Assembly (NCBI GenBank): GCA_030686995.1
Contig: CM060697.1
Coordinates: 105,337,272-105,401,271 of the forward strand
Length of the DNA stretch: 64,000 nt
Source of the DNA: Artemisia argyi
Lineage: Eukaryota > Streptophyta > Magnoliopsida > Asterales > Asteraceae
Reading direction: 5' to 3'
Part shown: piece by piece, positions 48,269 through 61,280 of the stretch
Layout: every line of letters starts with the position of its first letter
How positions within the stretch are numbered: position 1 is the stretch's first letter
Notes under the pieces: model-generated
The model's input: the letters and a program-made list of their open reading frames with translations, nothing else
What the model was told of the DNA's origin: nothing
The model's database searches: none
Made by a program: the position numbers and the translations under genes

Positions 48269-48827
48269 TCAATTTGCTCCTTGCTACATCATCTTCTCTA
48301 TGTTGGACATCATTGTTTGTTTATGTTTATTGTGTCTATCATTTTAAAAACTATTGTTTGGTGATTTGTTTTTTTTTTTAAATACTTCCTGCTTTAGACT
48401 TTCTCATTATCTGTTTGTGTTGCTTTTGTGGGCTTTTGTCCCTAAATAAGATGTCCTTTATTTCATGACATTTAGATTGTATTTTTCCCCAGGTTTACTT
48501 TTCTATTGTTTGTTTCATTTATGTTGCACTTACCAAACCACAAGTAAAGATTTCAAGTAATATATTAACTATTTACACTTATATAAATTATAAGTTAATG
48601 TACTAAATTGAAATAACTTTACACTATACTCAAACTATGTATTTGGACACGTTTTGCATTTACTACTTATTAAACATTCATTAATCATTTGTGAAAATAA
48701 TAACTACTTAAACATGCACCTTCACCATGCACAGGAATGCCAAAAGATTTTCAAATACTTATAAATGTCTGTTAAACCTTCTTCTACATATACAAACAAA
48801 CGATTATTCTTATTCCATATCTACAAA
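48269..48827. other. Spacer between Helitron genes
   Basis: AT-rich. TATAAA at 48760-48765 lies 63 bp before the next start codon. No gene seen. Confidence 0.5.
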
Positions 48828-49516
48828 ATGTCTTCAACAAACAAAAGAGCAATTGAAGAAGAATGGGCAGTTAACAAAGCCCAAAAAAAACAAAGGTATA
48901 CTGATTGATTTACTTAAACATTTTTTTTTTGCAAACTATGCATCAAGTTACATTCATAATTTTTTTTTGTATGTTCAGAACACATGAGGAAGATGAATGT
49001 ATTGAAAAGAAATCTCAAACACCTCATGATAATCAAAAGAAAGGTTATACTATTTACTTCTATTTTATTTTTCAAAACATGCACAATTGTTACACCTCAT
49101 TAGAATAATAAAGATTATACAATTTATTTATTAAATTTTTAGTTTCTAATTTTTTTTTCTGTTTCAATACAGTTGGTAAATATGAAAATCAAAATGAATC
49201 CCGTCAAGAGTTATGGAAACCAGATTATTGCTACTATGAATCTGAGAAGCTTTTTGACGAGTGGTACTTTGAACATCAAAAAGATTTAGAAGAACAAAAA
49301 CATGCTGAACAAAAAGCTGATTCTCAAGTAGAAACAAAGGATGCACTTGCTAAAGACCATGGAAAAGACATTGCTTCGATGCCAACTATTGATAATTTTG
49401 CTGACCATTCCGACAATGAAGGCAATGATGTTGAGACCAATGATATCGAGAGTTTTGATTATGACAACCTACATCTTTCATGGTCTCCGGATTCATCTCC
49501 AAAATTGCATTTTTAA
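48828..49516 (+). CDS. Helitron accessory protein, acidic, 158 aa, unknown
   Basis: Three exons: 48828-48895, 48979-49043, 49173-49516; GT..AG introns with matching phases and a TATA box upstream. The product is hydrophilic. A basic stretch near residues 18-24 (KAQKKQR) may be a nuclear signal. A middle block rich in Tyr, Trp and Glu follows (LWKPDYCYYESEKLFDEWYF), then a Glu/Lys/Gln helix (KDLEEQKHAEQKAD) and an acidic tail with HLSWSPDSSPKLHF at the end. No known domain is recognised. The clean frame and its place between the RPA-like gene and the next acidic gene suggest a real Helitron gene. Confidence 0.7.
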
Positions 49517-49960
49517 TATGCTAAGAATGTTTTGATTGGCAAGTTTATGTTATATTTTATGAATCTAATATTAAGAATTCTATGTCTTAATCATCTTTTA
49601 ATTTCATTTACTATTTTTTAAGTTATCATATATATTATTCAATATATACATCCGAGTTTTTGGATTGTTACAACAATTAGAAAAAATAAATATTTATAAA
49701 AGATACACATCAATAACAGAATCTCATCTAAAAATATTAAACATGATTATCTCTAAGATATCCCTACATAATGTAACAAACATTCAAAATTATTTGGAAA
49801 CTACATTAAATATATATAATTTCACCTATCAACTCCTAAAATTAAGTGTTTTTAAAAAAAAAAAAAAATCCTAAAATTAAGCATTTTGGCATCTATATAT
49901 ATTGGTTACTTTTGAGTCTTCCAAACAAAAAGAAACAAAGTTAAAAAAATTTAGAAAAAA
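49517..49960. other. Spacer between Helitron genes
   Basis: AT-rich with an A run at about 49853-49868. TATATATAT at 49894-49902 serves the next gene. No gene seen. Confidence 0.5.
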
Positions 49961-50911
49961 ATGGCCAAAGAAGATTCCAACAAGGTGCATATTATTTATA
50001 ATACCTTTTGCATACATGTTTATACTTAATTCTTATACTTATATTACCTTTTGGCCTTTTATATATGCAGGAAACCAAGAATCAACTCAACTCACAATCA
50101 AAAAAACATTCTCTTGATTCAAAATCCATACCACAAGTCATTCAGATATCGGATGATGAAGTGGTATAAATTACAACTCATTACTTTAATTTACTGTATA
50201 AAAATAACATTTTTGACATTTGGTTTTATGCTTAATCAAATTATATATTATGCAGCCGTTAAGTGTCACATCAAAACGTCGACGTTTAATGAAAAATGGT
50301 GACTTTGTTGGCAACAATGTCGTTGAAATAATTTCTTCTGATGAAGAAAATACACAAAAGAATATAGAAATCATTCATAAGAAGAAAGAAGATCTTGAAA
50401 AAAAGGTTTGTTAGTATTAAATATTGCATAACTTTTTTTTACTAACTTTTTAACCACAATTGTTTAAAAATTAGGATTACAATTTTTTTAATTTTTCACA
50501 TAGGGATTTGATGATGATGTTCCTACAAGGTTTAGTCGTTTGTCAAAACATGGGAAAAATTCACTCTCCAAAGACAATAAGTATAGACTTATTGATGAGG
50601 ACACTGATGAAGATTCTGGTAATGATAATATCATAGATAATTTTAGCACTGACGAAGCTACTGATGACATCCAATATTGTAACAAGTTTGTTGGTGATCA
50701 AGCTGAAGTTGATGCACAAGTTTCTACATTATTTACTGATGACGTTGCCTACAATGTCGACGACGATGTACCTGGTATTGATTTACAGAATTCGGAAAGC
50801 CGTAGTGATGAAGAAACAGATGATGTTGGAAGTTTGGAAGATTTCATTGATGATGGAGATGCTGATGATGATTATGATTCAAACCCTGAAGATTCGGATG
50901 ATGATTTTTGA
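49961..50911 (+). CDS. Helitron accessory protein, acidic, 224 aa, with two SUMO-interaction-like motifs
   Basis: Four phase-0 exons: 49961-49984, 50071-50163, 50256-50405, 50504-50911. Exon 2 ends with VIQISDDEV, and exon 3 holds VVEIISSDEEN. Both have the hydrophobic-core-then-Ser/acid layout of SUMO-interacting motifs, with a basic nuclear-signal-like KRRRLMK between them. Residues about 80-88 are Lys/Glu-rich (KKKEDLEKK). The rest (about 90-224) is strongly acidic (Asp/Glu runs such as DEDTDEDSGNDN and DDGDADDDYDSNPEDSDDDF). It contains no enzymatic domain that I recognise. It may bind SUMO-modified chromatin or repair factors in the nucleus. Seen: motifs and frame. Inferred: SUMO link. 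It starts 59 bp downstream of a TATA-like element. Confidence 0.7.
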
Positions 50912-51340
50912 ACTTTACACCTTTAGTTTGACATTATCAACATGTCTTCAATAAATTTCCTTATGATGTTATATTATTTGCATTTAGTAATATTTAAAAC
51001 TTGTGTGCCAATGAAATAATTTGTTCCATGTTTTATATCTTTTATCATGTTATATTAAAATTGGCACAAATATATAAATACCATTCGACATTATAGTTAT
51101 TCAATCCTAATTATAATCCTTACATAATTAAACATAATAACTTCAAAACAAGCATACCATGACCTAAGTCATAGAATACTAAAACATCCACATTACACTT
51201 TTAACCATATTAAGTCTTAAGAAGCATACCAATTATGTTACCTAAGGCATACAAAGTCTAAAACATCTACATTCCATAATTAAACATATAAAGTTGATTG
51301 AGGCCATGTTTTTCAAAAGAAAGTCTTCATCCAGATAATT
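50912..51340. other. Convergent 3' region between two Helitron genes
   Basis: The 224-aa gene (+) and the B3-like gene (-) end toward each other. The gap would hold both 3' UTRs. AT-rich, with no gene. A duplicated stretch (CATACCA..CTAAG.CATA.AA, TAAAACATC.ACATT) occurs near 51154-51270. Confidence 0.5.
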
Positions 51341-52806
51341 TTAACACACATGGAATATTGGAACCTGAATCTGCCTTCCATCAACATACTCAGGAATGAT
51401 TCGAACCATCTTAAACCGCATCATTTTTGGATGAACAAATCCACAAATACTTCCAAAACCCTTCCAGTTTCCCTTCATCACCACATGATTTGTTCTCTGT
51501 GGTTGTGACCTATGCACGACCATCTCTACCACCATCGGAAACCTGACATGGCGGTGCACAACATATGCCTTTGTGTATGTGTGCATGAAGCGTGGCGGTC
51601 CACAGAAGTCGGCTGGTATTGTCTGTGAATATGAAAGAAATACGCTTTATATTTTTGCAAAATTAGACCAAAAGCATCCAAACTTATGATATACATTGAA
51701 ATACTTACGAGTCTATATGCGTCACTCACGTATGCACATAGAGGTGTATAAAATACATTATCTTCATCCACATGATCAGCATGTAATGGCCAACGACAAA
51801 CTGACGCAAGCCTTTTATCTGTCTTATAACAAATCAATGATGTTCATAAACCCAAAATAAATTATACTTTTAATTTTTAATGGTTGTATGACATTACCTT
51901 TGCGGTCACGGAAATCAATCGGACGTGGATTTCTTCTTATCATGGTTGGAAAGATTTCCTCTCTGGTAAGTCCGAGACCATCAGCTCCAATAACCACAAC
52001 AGACAAGTTGTTATTTCCCCAATTTGTAAAGATAATAATTTGGTCATTTACTACACCAACTTCATTCCCAAATGCTTCCCATCCTGTTCCACTAAAAGAG
52101 TTATCCCTTTTTGGTGAGTTTAAATCCATCTGAATCCTATCATGGTTCACATTGAAAGTCAAATTTTCACACCGAATTCGAAATATGTTCACCCATATGT
52201 CTTGCAAGAATTCTCCCGGTAGTATCTATCATGGTTGAAAATAGACAATATAAATTTCAATATCAACTATTCTAACTTTGTAAATGTAATAACCTTTTTA
52301 TGTTACTTATGAAGTTGTGGTTTTAAAATTTACCTGCATTGTCGGAGAGTACTCAACAAGGCAGCGAGTAAGTCTTGGACCTACTATATTTTTGTCATAT
52401 CCAAAGCACTCTGACCCGTCATCCTTATAAACATTCACATAATAAGAGTCAACTCCTTGCTTGATGAAATGCATGTCTACGGCATTTGCTGGTACATTTG
52501 ACTTTACAAAGTCAATCCAATGGTGATCCCACAATACCCAACTTCCGTTAATCCTTTCAATCTCCACCTTATACCTATCCCTATCATTCCCTGTAAGGTA
52601 AAGCATGTCGTTGCCAGTGTAGAAGTGATCATCAAACACTTGTGGTAATCTCTGTCAACAAATAGATGAGAATAATGATATCAATAGTAATGCACAATCA
52701 TATCATGTGGCAAAACATATTTATATAAACAATAACAATGTCAAACTTCAACCTGTTGTCCTTTGAATGTGTTGTGCATATACTTGAACACAAATTGCTG
52801 AGCCAT
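51341..52806 (-). CDS. Helitron accessory protein with B3-like DNA-binding folds, 363 aa
   Basis: Five minus-strand exons: 52753-52806, 52334-52651, 51898-52225, 51709-51818, 51341-51622; phases agree and no stop interrupts. Residues about 1-105 match the layout of a plant B3 (REM-type) domain: FVFKYMHNTFKGQQRLPQVF, a strand series, SWVLWDHHWIDFVKSN and YYVNVYKDDG. A middle region with TGWEAFGNEVGVVNDQIIIF and a C-terminal region starting IPADF and ending in FKMVRIIPEYVDG look like two more divergent B3 folds. B3 domains bind DNA in plant transcription factors. On the opposite strand to the other cargo, it shares a 1.1-kb divergent promoter region with Rep-helicase. It may be a captured host regulator or an element-encoded controller. 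The first B3 call is fairly sure, the others are tentative. Confidence 0.75.
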
Positions 52807-53944
52807 TCTGCAATTTCATTAACAATCTAATTAATATCAAATACAACATACAACTCATACATTTAGCTGAGATTGCCAATTACCATCCAATGACAATAAA
52901 AAAACATACATTTTAATCATTATCCGCTACCAAACAACATTATCTCTAATATGCTCTGTCCCATTAGACATACCCTTGACTAAAATCCTAATTTATGATC
53001 AAACATTTTAAAACATATGTTACATGTTACAAGTCAACACACGATGCACATTACAAAGTAACCCAATACCTTTTCAACCACAAATCCATAGATACCTGTA
53101 ACAAATTCATTTTCCGGGAGAGTTTGTGGGTCTATTATAACTATTTATAATCAGAAAACAGAGTCTATGACTTTGTATCCTTTGTAGAACAACCTATATA
53201 AAAAATTATTGATTTTCCAATCTATAATATTAATCTATGTTACCTAACCAAAATTTTTTGAAGTAAAACTATCAGTACTTTGACAAAATTAAGAACATTA
53301 ACAACATGCATCCATGTTTTGAAGCACTTATGTACCCTTATTTAAGCTTCACCAAAATTAACAACATTCATGATCTAACTATTATCATCAAAAATACCAT
53401 AACATTAATTTGTAATATAACATGAATTTCTAAGTTCATCAAACAAACCTGGTCACTAATCTAATCAAACATACTATTTCATAAACAGTATATAAACAAA
53501 AGTACTATATGAATGTTAGATTCTCACAATTTTTAGCTAAAAAAATGAGAAATATACTAACCTCTTTTTTTTTTTTTAACCTTGATATGATAACTGATAA
53601 TCGGCAGGTGAAGAGATGGTTATTGAGCCAAGAGATACTTTATTGAAGGTAATGATGTTTTCAGAGATTTTATACGCAAGTTGCATGCAGGTCAAGATTT
53701 TATAAAAAAAAGTCTTATTCCATTTTGGGCTCAATTACTCCAAACCTATAAATGGGCTTAATAAAGGGGCTCATTTATTTAACTTTAAAACCTTTAAAAC
53801 ATAAACGCATAAACGTTTTTTTTAGGTTACAACTTTGTGATCACTTTTCATAATCTCTCAAAAAAAAACAACAAATTGATGATAACAATCTATTTTACAG
53901 GTTGGAGATCATTGTGTTAGCTTATCAGTTTATTTGAATAACTG
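52807..53944. other. Divergent promoter region between B3-like and Rep-helicase genes
   Basis: About 1.1 kb without a coding frame, AT-rich. The B3-like gene leaves to the left and Rep-helicase to the right. Possible leader exons exist on both sides (for example TTTTACAG|GTTGG near 53900), but none is certain. Confidence 0.5.
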
Positions 53945-56900
53945 ATGAATAACAACAAGAATACCTGGCAACCTATGCATTCAAATAAAGAAAACGAGAA
54001 TTCCAATCCTAACATTGTGAATAATGTTTCTACCGTTCCACAAAAACAAGTCAATCATTCAAACCATGGTATAGCTGCTACTAATCTATTTTTTTATGTT
54101 TTTTACTATTCAATTTATGATAATGAATATCATTGTAACAATTACTTTTGCACAATTATAAACTTGCAGCTAATCGGAACAATGGAAAAAAGAGAAAGTC
54201 TGTTACAGGTACGTAATAAAATTTTGACATCTTTTGAATTAAGAAATTGTATTTGTCTAATATTCATTATATATGATTGTAAAGCTAATACGACGAAGGA
54301 ACCGGTATCGATGTTTGATGCTAATAATTTCAACTATCAACCGATACATATGCCATCTACAAATATGCAAGTTTCAATTCCGTCTAATGTTGTCAACCAA
54401 CTTTCTTCCATTCAACAACAAAGTAATCCGCCAGCACAGAATATATTAGGTAATTACTCTCCAAATGCCCAATTATTAAGCCATCTACTATATATTTTTT
54501 TACGTAATGTATTTGTATATACTTTCATTAAGAAATATTATTTGCTTATTTTATGTTGTAAATTTTTTAAAAGCTAATACGAGGAATGAAGCGCCGTCTA
54601 TGTTTGATGCTAATATTCTCAACTATCAACCGATATATATGCCATCTACTAATATGCAAGTTTCAAGACCGTCAAACTTTGTTAACCCACTTTCCACCAT
54701 ACAGCAAGAAAGTATTCCGCTATCCCACAATAGATTAGGTAATTACTATCGTAAGTAAAATTTTTTTTGGCCATTATTTAAATTATTTTAGATAATATTT
54801 TTTTGTATGCATTTTCATTTTTTTTCATCAAGCTTTACACCTTTTCGGAATAATTTGTTAACACAACAACCTAATAACAATATTGTTTCAGAAACCGGAA
54901 ACATAGTAACACCCAAACTGGCACCTGGACGTCCCCGTAAAAATCCTCTTGATATACCCATTCTCCCAAAAAAAACAAGACAAAGAAGAAACACACAAAA
55001 CTGTTCTCCAATCATTAATACCCAATTAGGTACATCGTCAAATGTCTCCAATATTTTGTCCAGTTCATCAACTCAAAGAACTCCTCTTTCCGACATCACA
55101 ACAAGTAATGTTCACAAATAAAACTCTTTCTTTAAACTAACTATACATTTGTATGTCATACAATATCTTATTTGTATAACATTTGTTTCTCTTTTGAAGA
55201 TACATTTTCTTCCACAAATCAAAACATAGGCAATCAAAGTTCTCATGTTCCATTGTTAAGCCAAGCAACAAATTTGATGGTTGGTGCATCATCTCAAAAT
55301 GTCTCACCGGCTATAAATCGAGGTGGACGCCCTGCAAAAACTCCAGTTCAAAAAAAAATAGTTAGAGCAGTAGGCAGGCCTCGCAAAACACCTCAAAAAA
55401 ATTGTAAGATAATTGTTGTATATTTTTATTCATATTATTATGATTATTACACTTTTTTTGTTTTACTATGTTAAAAGCCAACCAGCCTGTACAAAATCAA
55501 GAGACATTTCAACCTGCATCAAATTTTCAAAACACCCCTATAAGCATTGGTGTCACTTCTTCCTCTCCCGCTTTGTGCACTCCTGATATAAGAAATGGCA
55601 AACGGCCCATGGGTACCACTTCTACAAGTAAGTTTTTTTCTATAAAACTTGATTATTGTTTTGATTAATCACCTTTAAATGATATTTCATTGAATTAACT
55701 TACATATTATAGGCAACGCTACTAAGAGTAATCCACGAGTTAGGTTCAGAAACAATTCTCCTGTACCATTTTACATTGGTACGCTATAATCAACTTTATA
55801 TTGTACATATTAAGCAAGTGTTATTCTTCACTATTTATAATACAACCAAATGTGAATCAATGTACATATATTTGTTACAGGCAGCCCTGCTAATATACAG
55901 CCAAATTCTGAAACCGATTATAATGTTGATAATACCTCAGAAAGTACTACCATACAAAAAGGCAACTCACTTTCAGATATACCTTCATTCGAGATGTCAG
56001 AAGAAGATCCTGAAGATGAATATGGCTATATGGATCGTATCCAAGGCATATCAAAAGGTATTTATGACGAACAAAATTTACCTTTTTCCATATTATTATT
56101 ATCTTAATAAATTATAAAGACATTATTGGTTATCTATTCTTAGAATATGTTGACCATGGAGATCAAACAAAGCAATGCATCAAATGTGGTGCATTGTTGT
56201 GGCTTGCCGAAAGTAAGGTAGGATCTTCTAATGGAAACAACAATGATGGATATTCTATTTGTTGCAAAAGAGGGAAAATAAAACTACCTGTTAAACTTAT
56301 GAATCCTCCACCTTTGTTAATGGGACTCTTGAAAGGAGAAAACCCGAAAAGCAAATCATTTATGGAGGACATTCGTCGCTATAATTCTATGTTTGCCTTT
56401 ACTTGGATGTCTGGTCAGCAAGATAAGAGTGTTAATAGTGGACGTGCACCGTATTGTTTTCGAATAAAAGGAAAAAACAATCATGTAATTGGAGATATGT
56501 TACCTAAAGATGGCGACTCACCTAAGTTCGGACAGCTTTACATTTATGATCCACCAAATGAGATACAAAACCGCATTAACGCTGTTAGGTAATATGAATA
56601 ACTCATTATTTTATATCTATTTACATGATGTTTATATTGCAAATACTAACGACAATTCTTTAACATTAGTAGTACTTCTTCAAATGACGCATCGTCTTCC
56701 TCAAACAAGCACATAGACCTGCAACTAACCAAAGAAATAAAAAGCATGCTTGATGAACATAATCCTTTGGTTCAAAACTATAGAATGGCTGGAAATATAA
56801 TGGCTCATGGTGAAGATAACGTTAAGATCAGACTCATAGGTAGGCGTGACAAAGATGGTAGACAACATAACCTGCCAACCGCAAACGAAGTTGCTGCACT

Positions 56901-59900
56901 TATCATTGGTGATTTTGATTCTATGCCTAATGAAAGAGACATCATTGTGCACAAAGTCAATGGCAAGTTGAAAAAAATTAGCGAACTGCATGTCTCATAC
57001 CTACCGTTACAGTATCCGTTATTGTTCCCATACGCAGAAGATGGTTATAGGACTGACATATACCACTACGGTATTACTGACCAAACACCAGATGACAAAA
57101 AAAAATATGTCACCATGCGTGAATGGTTTGCATACCGTATTCAAGACCGGCCAAATGTTTTCTCAACAATTCTAAATGGAAAACGCTTATTTCAGCAGTT
57201 TTTGGTTGATGGTTATACCATGGTTGAGGCTGAAAGGCTGGCATATGTACGTAGAGAGAATTCCGAACTAAGATGTGACACTTATGACAGATTAGCTAAA
57301 GCTGCTCAAGCATCCAACCCGGAACAAAAAAAACGCGGAACTAAAGTAGTATTACCTTCGTCCTTTACAGGTAGCCCGCGTTACATGTTACAAAATTACT
57401 TGGATGCTATGGCTATGTGCAAGAATTATGGATATCCGGATTTGTTTATTACATTTACATGTAACCCAAAATGGCCCGAAATTACAAGGTATCTAAAAAG
57501 AAAGGGTTTGAAATCAGAAGATCGACCAGACATTACTTCCCGAGTTTTTAAATTCAAGCTTGATCAACTGATAAAGGACATAAAGGAGAAACGTATTTTT
57601 GGCCGTGTTAAAGCAGGTAAATTGCATCATATGTTTGTATAGTCAAACAAACAATTCATTTTGTTTATCATTATATATCATATTCATTATATTTTTCTTC
57701 TTAAATTTTTCTCATTTTTTTCAGAAGTATACACTATCGAGTTTCAGAAGCGAGGTTTGCCTCACTGTCATTTGTGTGTATGGTTGGAAACACAAGATAA
57801 GTTGAGGTTTCCCGCTGACATAGACAGGTGTATATCAGCTGAAATACCTGATAAAGATTTAGACCCCGAGCTACACCAATTGGTAAAAGAGTTTATGATG
57901 CACGGCCCTTGTGGACCTGAGCACAGAAACTGCCCTTGCATGGTCGAAAATAAGTGTTCTAAGAAATTTCCAAAGAAGTTCAATGAGCACACTTTCATTG
58001 ATGAAAGTGGATATGCTATATACAAAAGAAGCGACAATGGAAGAACAGTTAGAAAGCAAGGTGCTGACCTTGATGGTGGTTTCGTTGTTCCATACAACCC
58101 TACGTTATTGAAAAGGTAATATCAAATATAAGTCATTCATTTAAACATTCTTAGTATGCAAACTATTTAAATTTTGACTGTTGTAATTTTTTTTTTATTT
58201 TATTATTTTTTTTTAATATATTAGGTACCAAGCTCATATCAACGTAGAATGGTGCAACCAATTCGAATCTATCAAATACCTTTTTAAGTACATTAACAAG
58301 GGTCCTGACAGAGTAACAGTTGCTATGGATGATGAAGAAAAAGATGAGATTGAAGATTATTGCGATTGCCGTTATTTATCATCATGTGAAGCTGCATGGA
58401 GGATCTTCAAATTTGATATACACCATCGTAGTCCTGCAGTAGAACGTTTACCATTTCATCTCCCGAATCAACAATCTGTCATATTCGATCCATCTGAAAG
58501 CATCGATTATCAACTTGAAAAGGCTTCATCTAATATTTCAAAGTTTTTGGGTTGGATGGAAACAAATAAGATAGACGAGGAAGCGCGTAAATTGTTGTAC
58601 GTTGACTTTCCAAAACATTATGTTTGGAATAAAACGGACAAAAAATGGACTAAAAGAAAACAAGGTTAGATATTTATTTTTCAAAATATTATTATTTTTT
58701 TAAATGTATGATTATTATCAAATTTTAATCATATTTTTAAACCAACTGCTAATCAGCAAATTATATAATTATTATCTTATACAGGTAAAACCATTGGAAG
58801 AATTCATCATGTTCCTCCTTCTTGGGGTGAGCTTTTTTATCTACGTAGGCTATTAAACCATGTTAGAGGTGCTCGAGAGTGGGAAGACTTGAGAAAGCAT
58901 GATGGTGTAGTATATCCTACATGCAAAGAAGCTTGCTTCGCACGTGGTTTGCTGGATGACGACAAAGAATACATTGACGGAATAAAAGAAGCAAGTGAAT
59001 GGGGAATGGGTGATTACTTGCGGAGTTATTTTGTAATGTTAATAATATCAGATAGTATGTCAAGGCCTGAGGTTGTTTGGGAAAAAACATGGAAGCTTTT
59101 AGCCGAAGATATTGAACAAATAGAAAGAAAAAAAAGGAACCATCCAGGTATTATATCAAATGATGTTTCATGTAATTTTATTTCATTTTGGTATAACAAT
59201 GTACTTAAATCATAACCAAAATTCATTTTCTTTTTCAGATCTTCAGCTAACAGATCAACAACGATATAATATATGCTTAGCATATATTGAAGATAAACTG
59301 CTTAGCAGTTCCCGAAGTCTAAAATATATCGTCAATATGCCTTATCCTGCAGCTGAATTTACATTAGACGGATACAATCGCTTGATTTACGATGAACTGG
59401 ATTATAACATACCAGATTTAATAATCCAACATCAAGCACTCCATGCAAGTTTGACTAATGAACAAAAAGGTGTATACCAAACCATTGTTACTGCTTGCAA
59501 CAATAATAAAGGAGGTATGTTTTTCGTTTATGGTTATGGAGGTACGGGTAAGACCTTTTTGTACAAGACATTGACAGTTGCTATAAGGTCAAAAGGCCAA
59601 ATTGTTTTAAATGTTGCATCCAGTGGTATTGCATCCCTGTTGCTTGATGGTGGAAGAACAGCTCATTCGCGGTTTGCCATACCTATAAATATTGTCGAGG
59701 ATTCTATGTGTACAATAACTGGAGATAGCGACCTTGCAGATTTGGTACGTCAAACCAAGTTAATAATATGGGACGAAGCTCCAATGATTAACAGACTTGC
59801 GTTTGAAGCTTTTGATAGAACACTAAGAGATATTACTGGCGACAATGATAGTGTTTTTGGCGGTAAAGTGGTTGTTTTTGGTGGAGACTTTAGGCAAATT

Positions 59901-60884
59901 CTACCTGTTATACCTAATGGGAGTAGGCAAGATGTTGTGCATGCTTCACTAAATATGTCCTATCTATGGAAACACTGCACCGTTCTTAAACTTACAAAGA
60001 ACATGAGGCTGAGGGTTGGTTGCGATCCGGCTGCCGCAGAAGAAATAAATGAATTTGCCGACTGGATTCTCAAAATTGGTGAAGGAAAAATAGGTGGAAA
60101 AAATGATGGTCATGCTGAGGTTGTATTTCCAGAAGATATGCTTATTCCTGATTCTGATGATCACGTTGGAGCAGTCATAAAAGAAACTTACGATAATTGG
60201 GAAGATAATAAGTGGGATCCAACATATTATCAAGATAGAGCAATTCTTGCACCAACACATAAAGAGGTTGACAAAATAAATGACAGGATGATGGAGATGC
60301 TTACTGGACCCGAGAAGGTGTGTTATAGTTCTGATACAGTTACAGATGTAGATACAGATTTCAACTACAATGAGTCGCTATACACAACAGAATTTTTAAA
60401 TTCAATAAAAATGTCAGGAATTCCTCATCACAAGTTAGTATTGAAGGTTGGTGCGCCTGTAATGTGTTTGCGAAACATTGATCAAAGAGGAGGACTTTGT
60501 AATGGTACAAGGTTACAAGTTGTCCGGATGGGAATAAATAACATTGAGGCAAGGATTATATCTGGAGGTCAAATAGGTACTGTTGTTGCAATACCTCGGA
60601 TGGTAATTAGTCCATCAGATAAGAAGATGCCGTTTCAACTAAATAGGAGACAATTTCCCTTATCTGTTTGTTTTGCCATGACAATTAATAAAAGTCAAGG
60701 CCAAACGTTATCAAAGGTAGGTCTCTATTTAGAACGACCTGTTTTCTCACACGGACAACTCTATGTAGCTGTATCAAGGGTGAAGAGCAAGAAGGGTTTT
60801 AAGGTGTTATGTTGTGACAATGAGGGAAAGTATTGCAATTATACAACAAACGTTGTATATAAAGAAGTTATTCAACGTCTATAA
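53945..60884 (+). CDS. Helitron Rep-helicase (RepHel), 1844 aa
   Basis: Fifteen exons: 53945-54068, 54170-54208, 54285-54449, 54574-54738, 54892-55104, 55200-55403, 55478-55627, 55713-55778, 55881-56057, 56144-56588, 56670-57616, 57725-58115, 58225-58664, 58785-59147, 59239-60884. Phases agree throughout. The N-terminal third is Asn/Ser-rich, with a duplicated 55-residue exon (55-109 and 110-164) and three AT-hooks (GRP cores near 177, 278, 294). A Cys pair region (C446-X2-C449...C474C475) leads into the Rep domain: the HUH motif HCH at 912-914 and catalytic tyrosines Y1047 and Y1051 (YLFKY). The PIF1-type 5'-3' helicase follows: Walker A GYGGTGKT at 1395, IIWDEAPM, GGDFRQILPV, LTKNMRL, NKSQGQTL and YVAVSRV. 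The enzyme nicks and unwinds DNA for rolling-circle transposition. No inactivating change was found. Confidence 0.92.
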
Positions 60885-61280
60885 TTTTATTTGTCTTTTA
60901 GTAGTCTGTCCTGTATGTCAAACAGTTTACCTAATTCTATAATCAAATAACAGATGCATTTTTTTTATGAATATATTATTTATATGAATTGTGTTTATAG
61001 TTTTATTCATCACATATTTATCTTGCAAATCATTTTTATTTTAAACATTATATGAAATCATTTCCATTAACATTTTATCAAATAATTTCCATGATTTTAT
61101 GGGATAATTTAATTTTCAAACTATTTCCTTACTTATCCACCAGATTTACAAAATTTTGAAACTTTTTTAACCTAATCCTTTATATATAAAAAATGCATTT
61201 CATATGAATATATTATCATTTACAACTTCCATCTCATACTATCTAACATTCTGCTGCAGAGTATATTATATTTGATCTCA
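60885..61280. other. Spacer with duplicated promoter block
   Basis: The block at about 61085-61250 resembles 45500-45660 before the RPA-like gene: both share ACTATTTCCTTA / TTATTTCCTTA, TTTAACCTAATCC, a TATA element (TATATATAAA at 61181-61190) and CATATGAATATATT / CATATGCACATATT. Confidence 0.7.

Noticed and set aside
50540..50954. Second, Met-rich frame overlapping the acidic gene
   Set aside because: It is the out-of-frame reading of GAT-rich codons; the acidic frame is the one joined by phase-0 introns.
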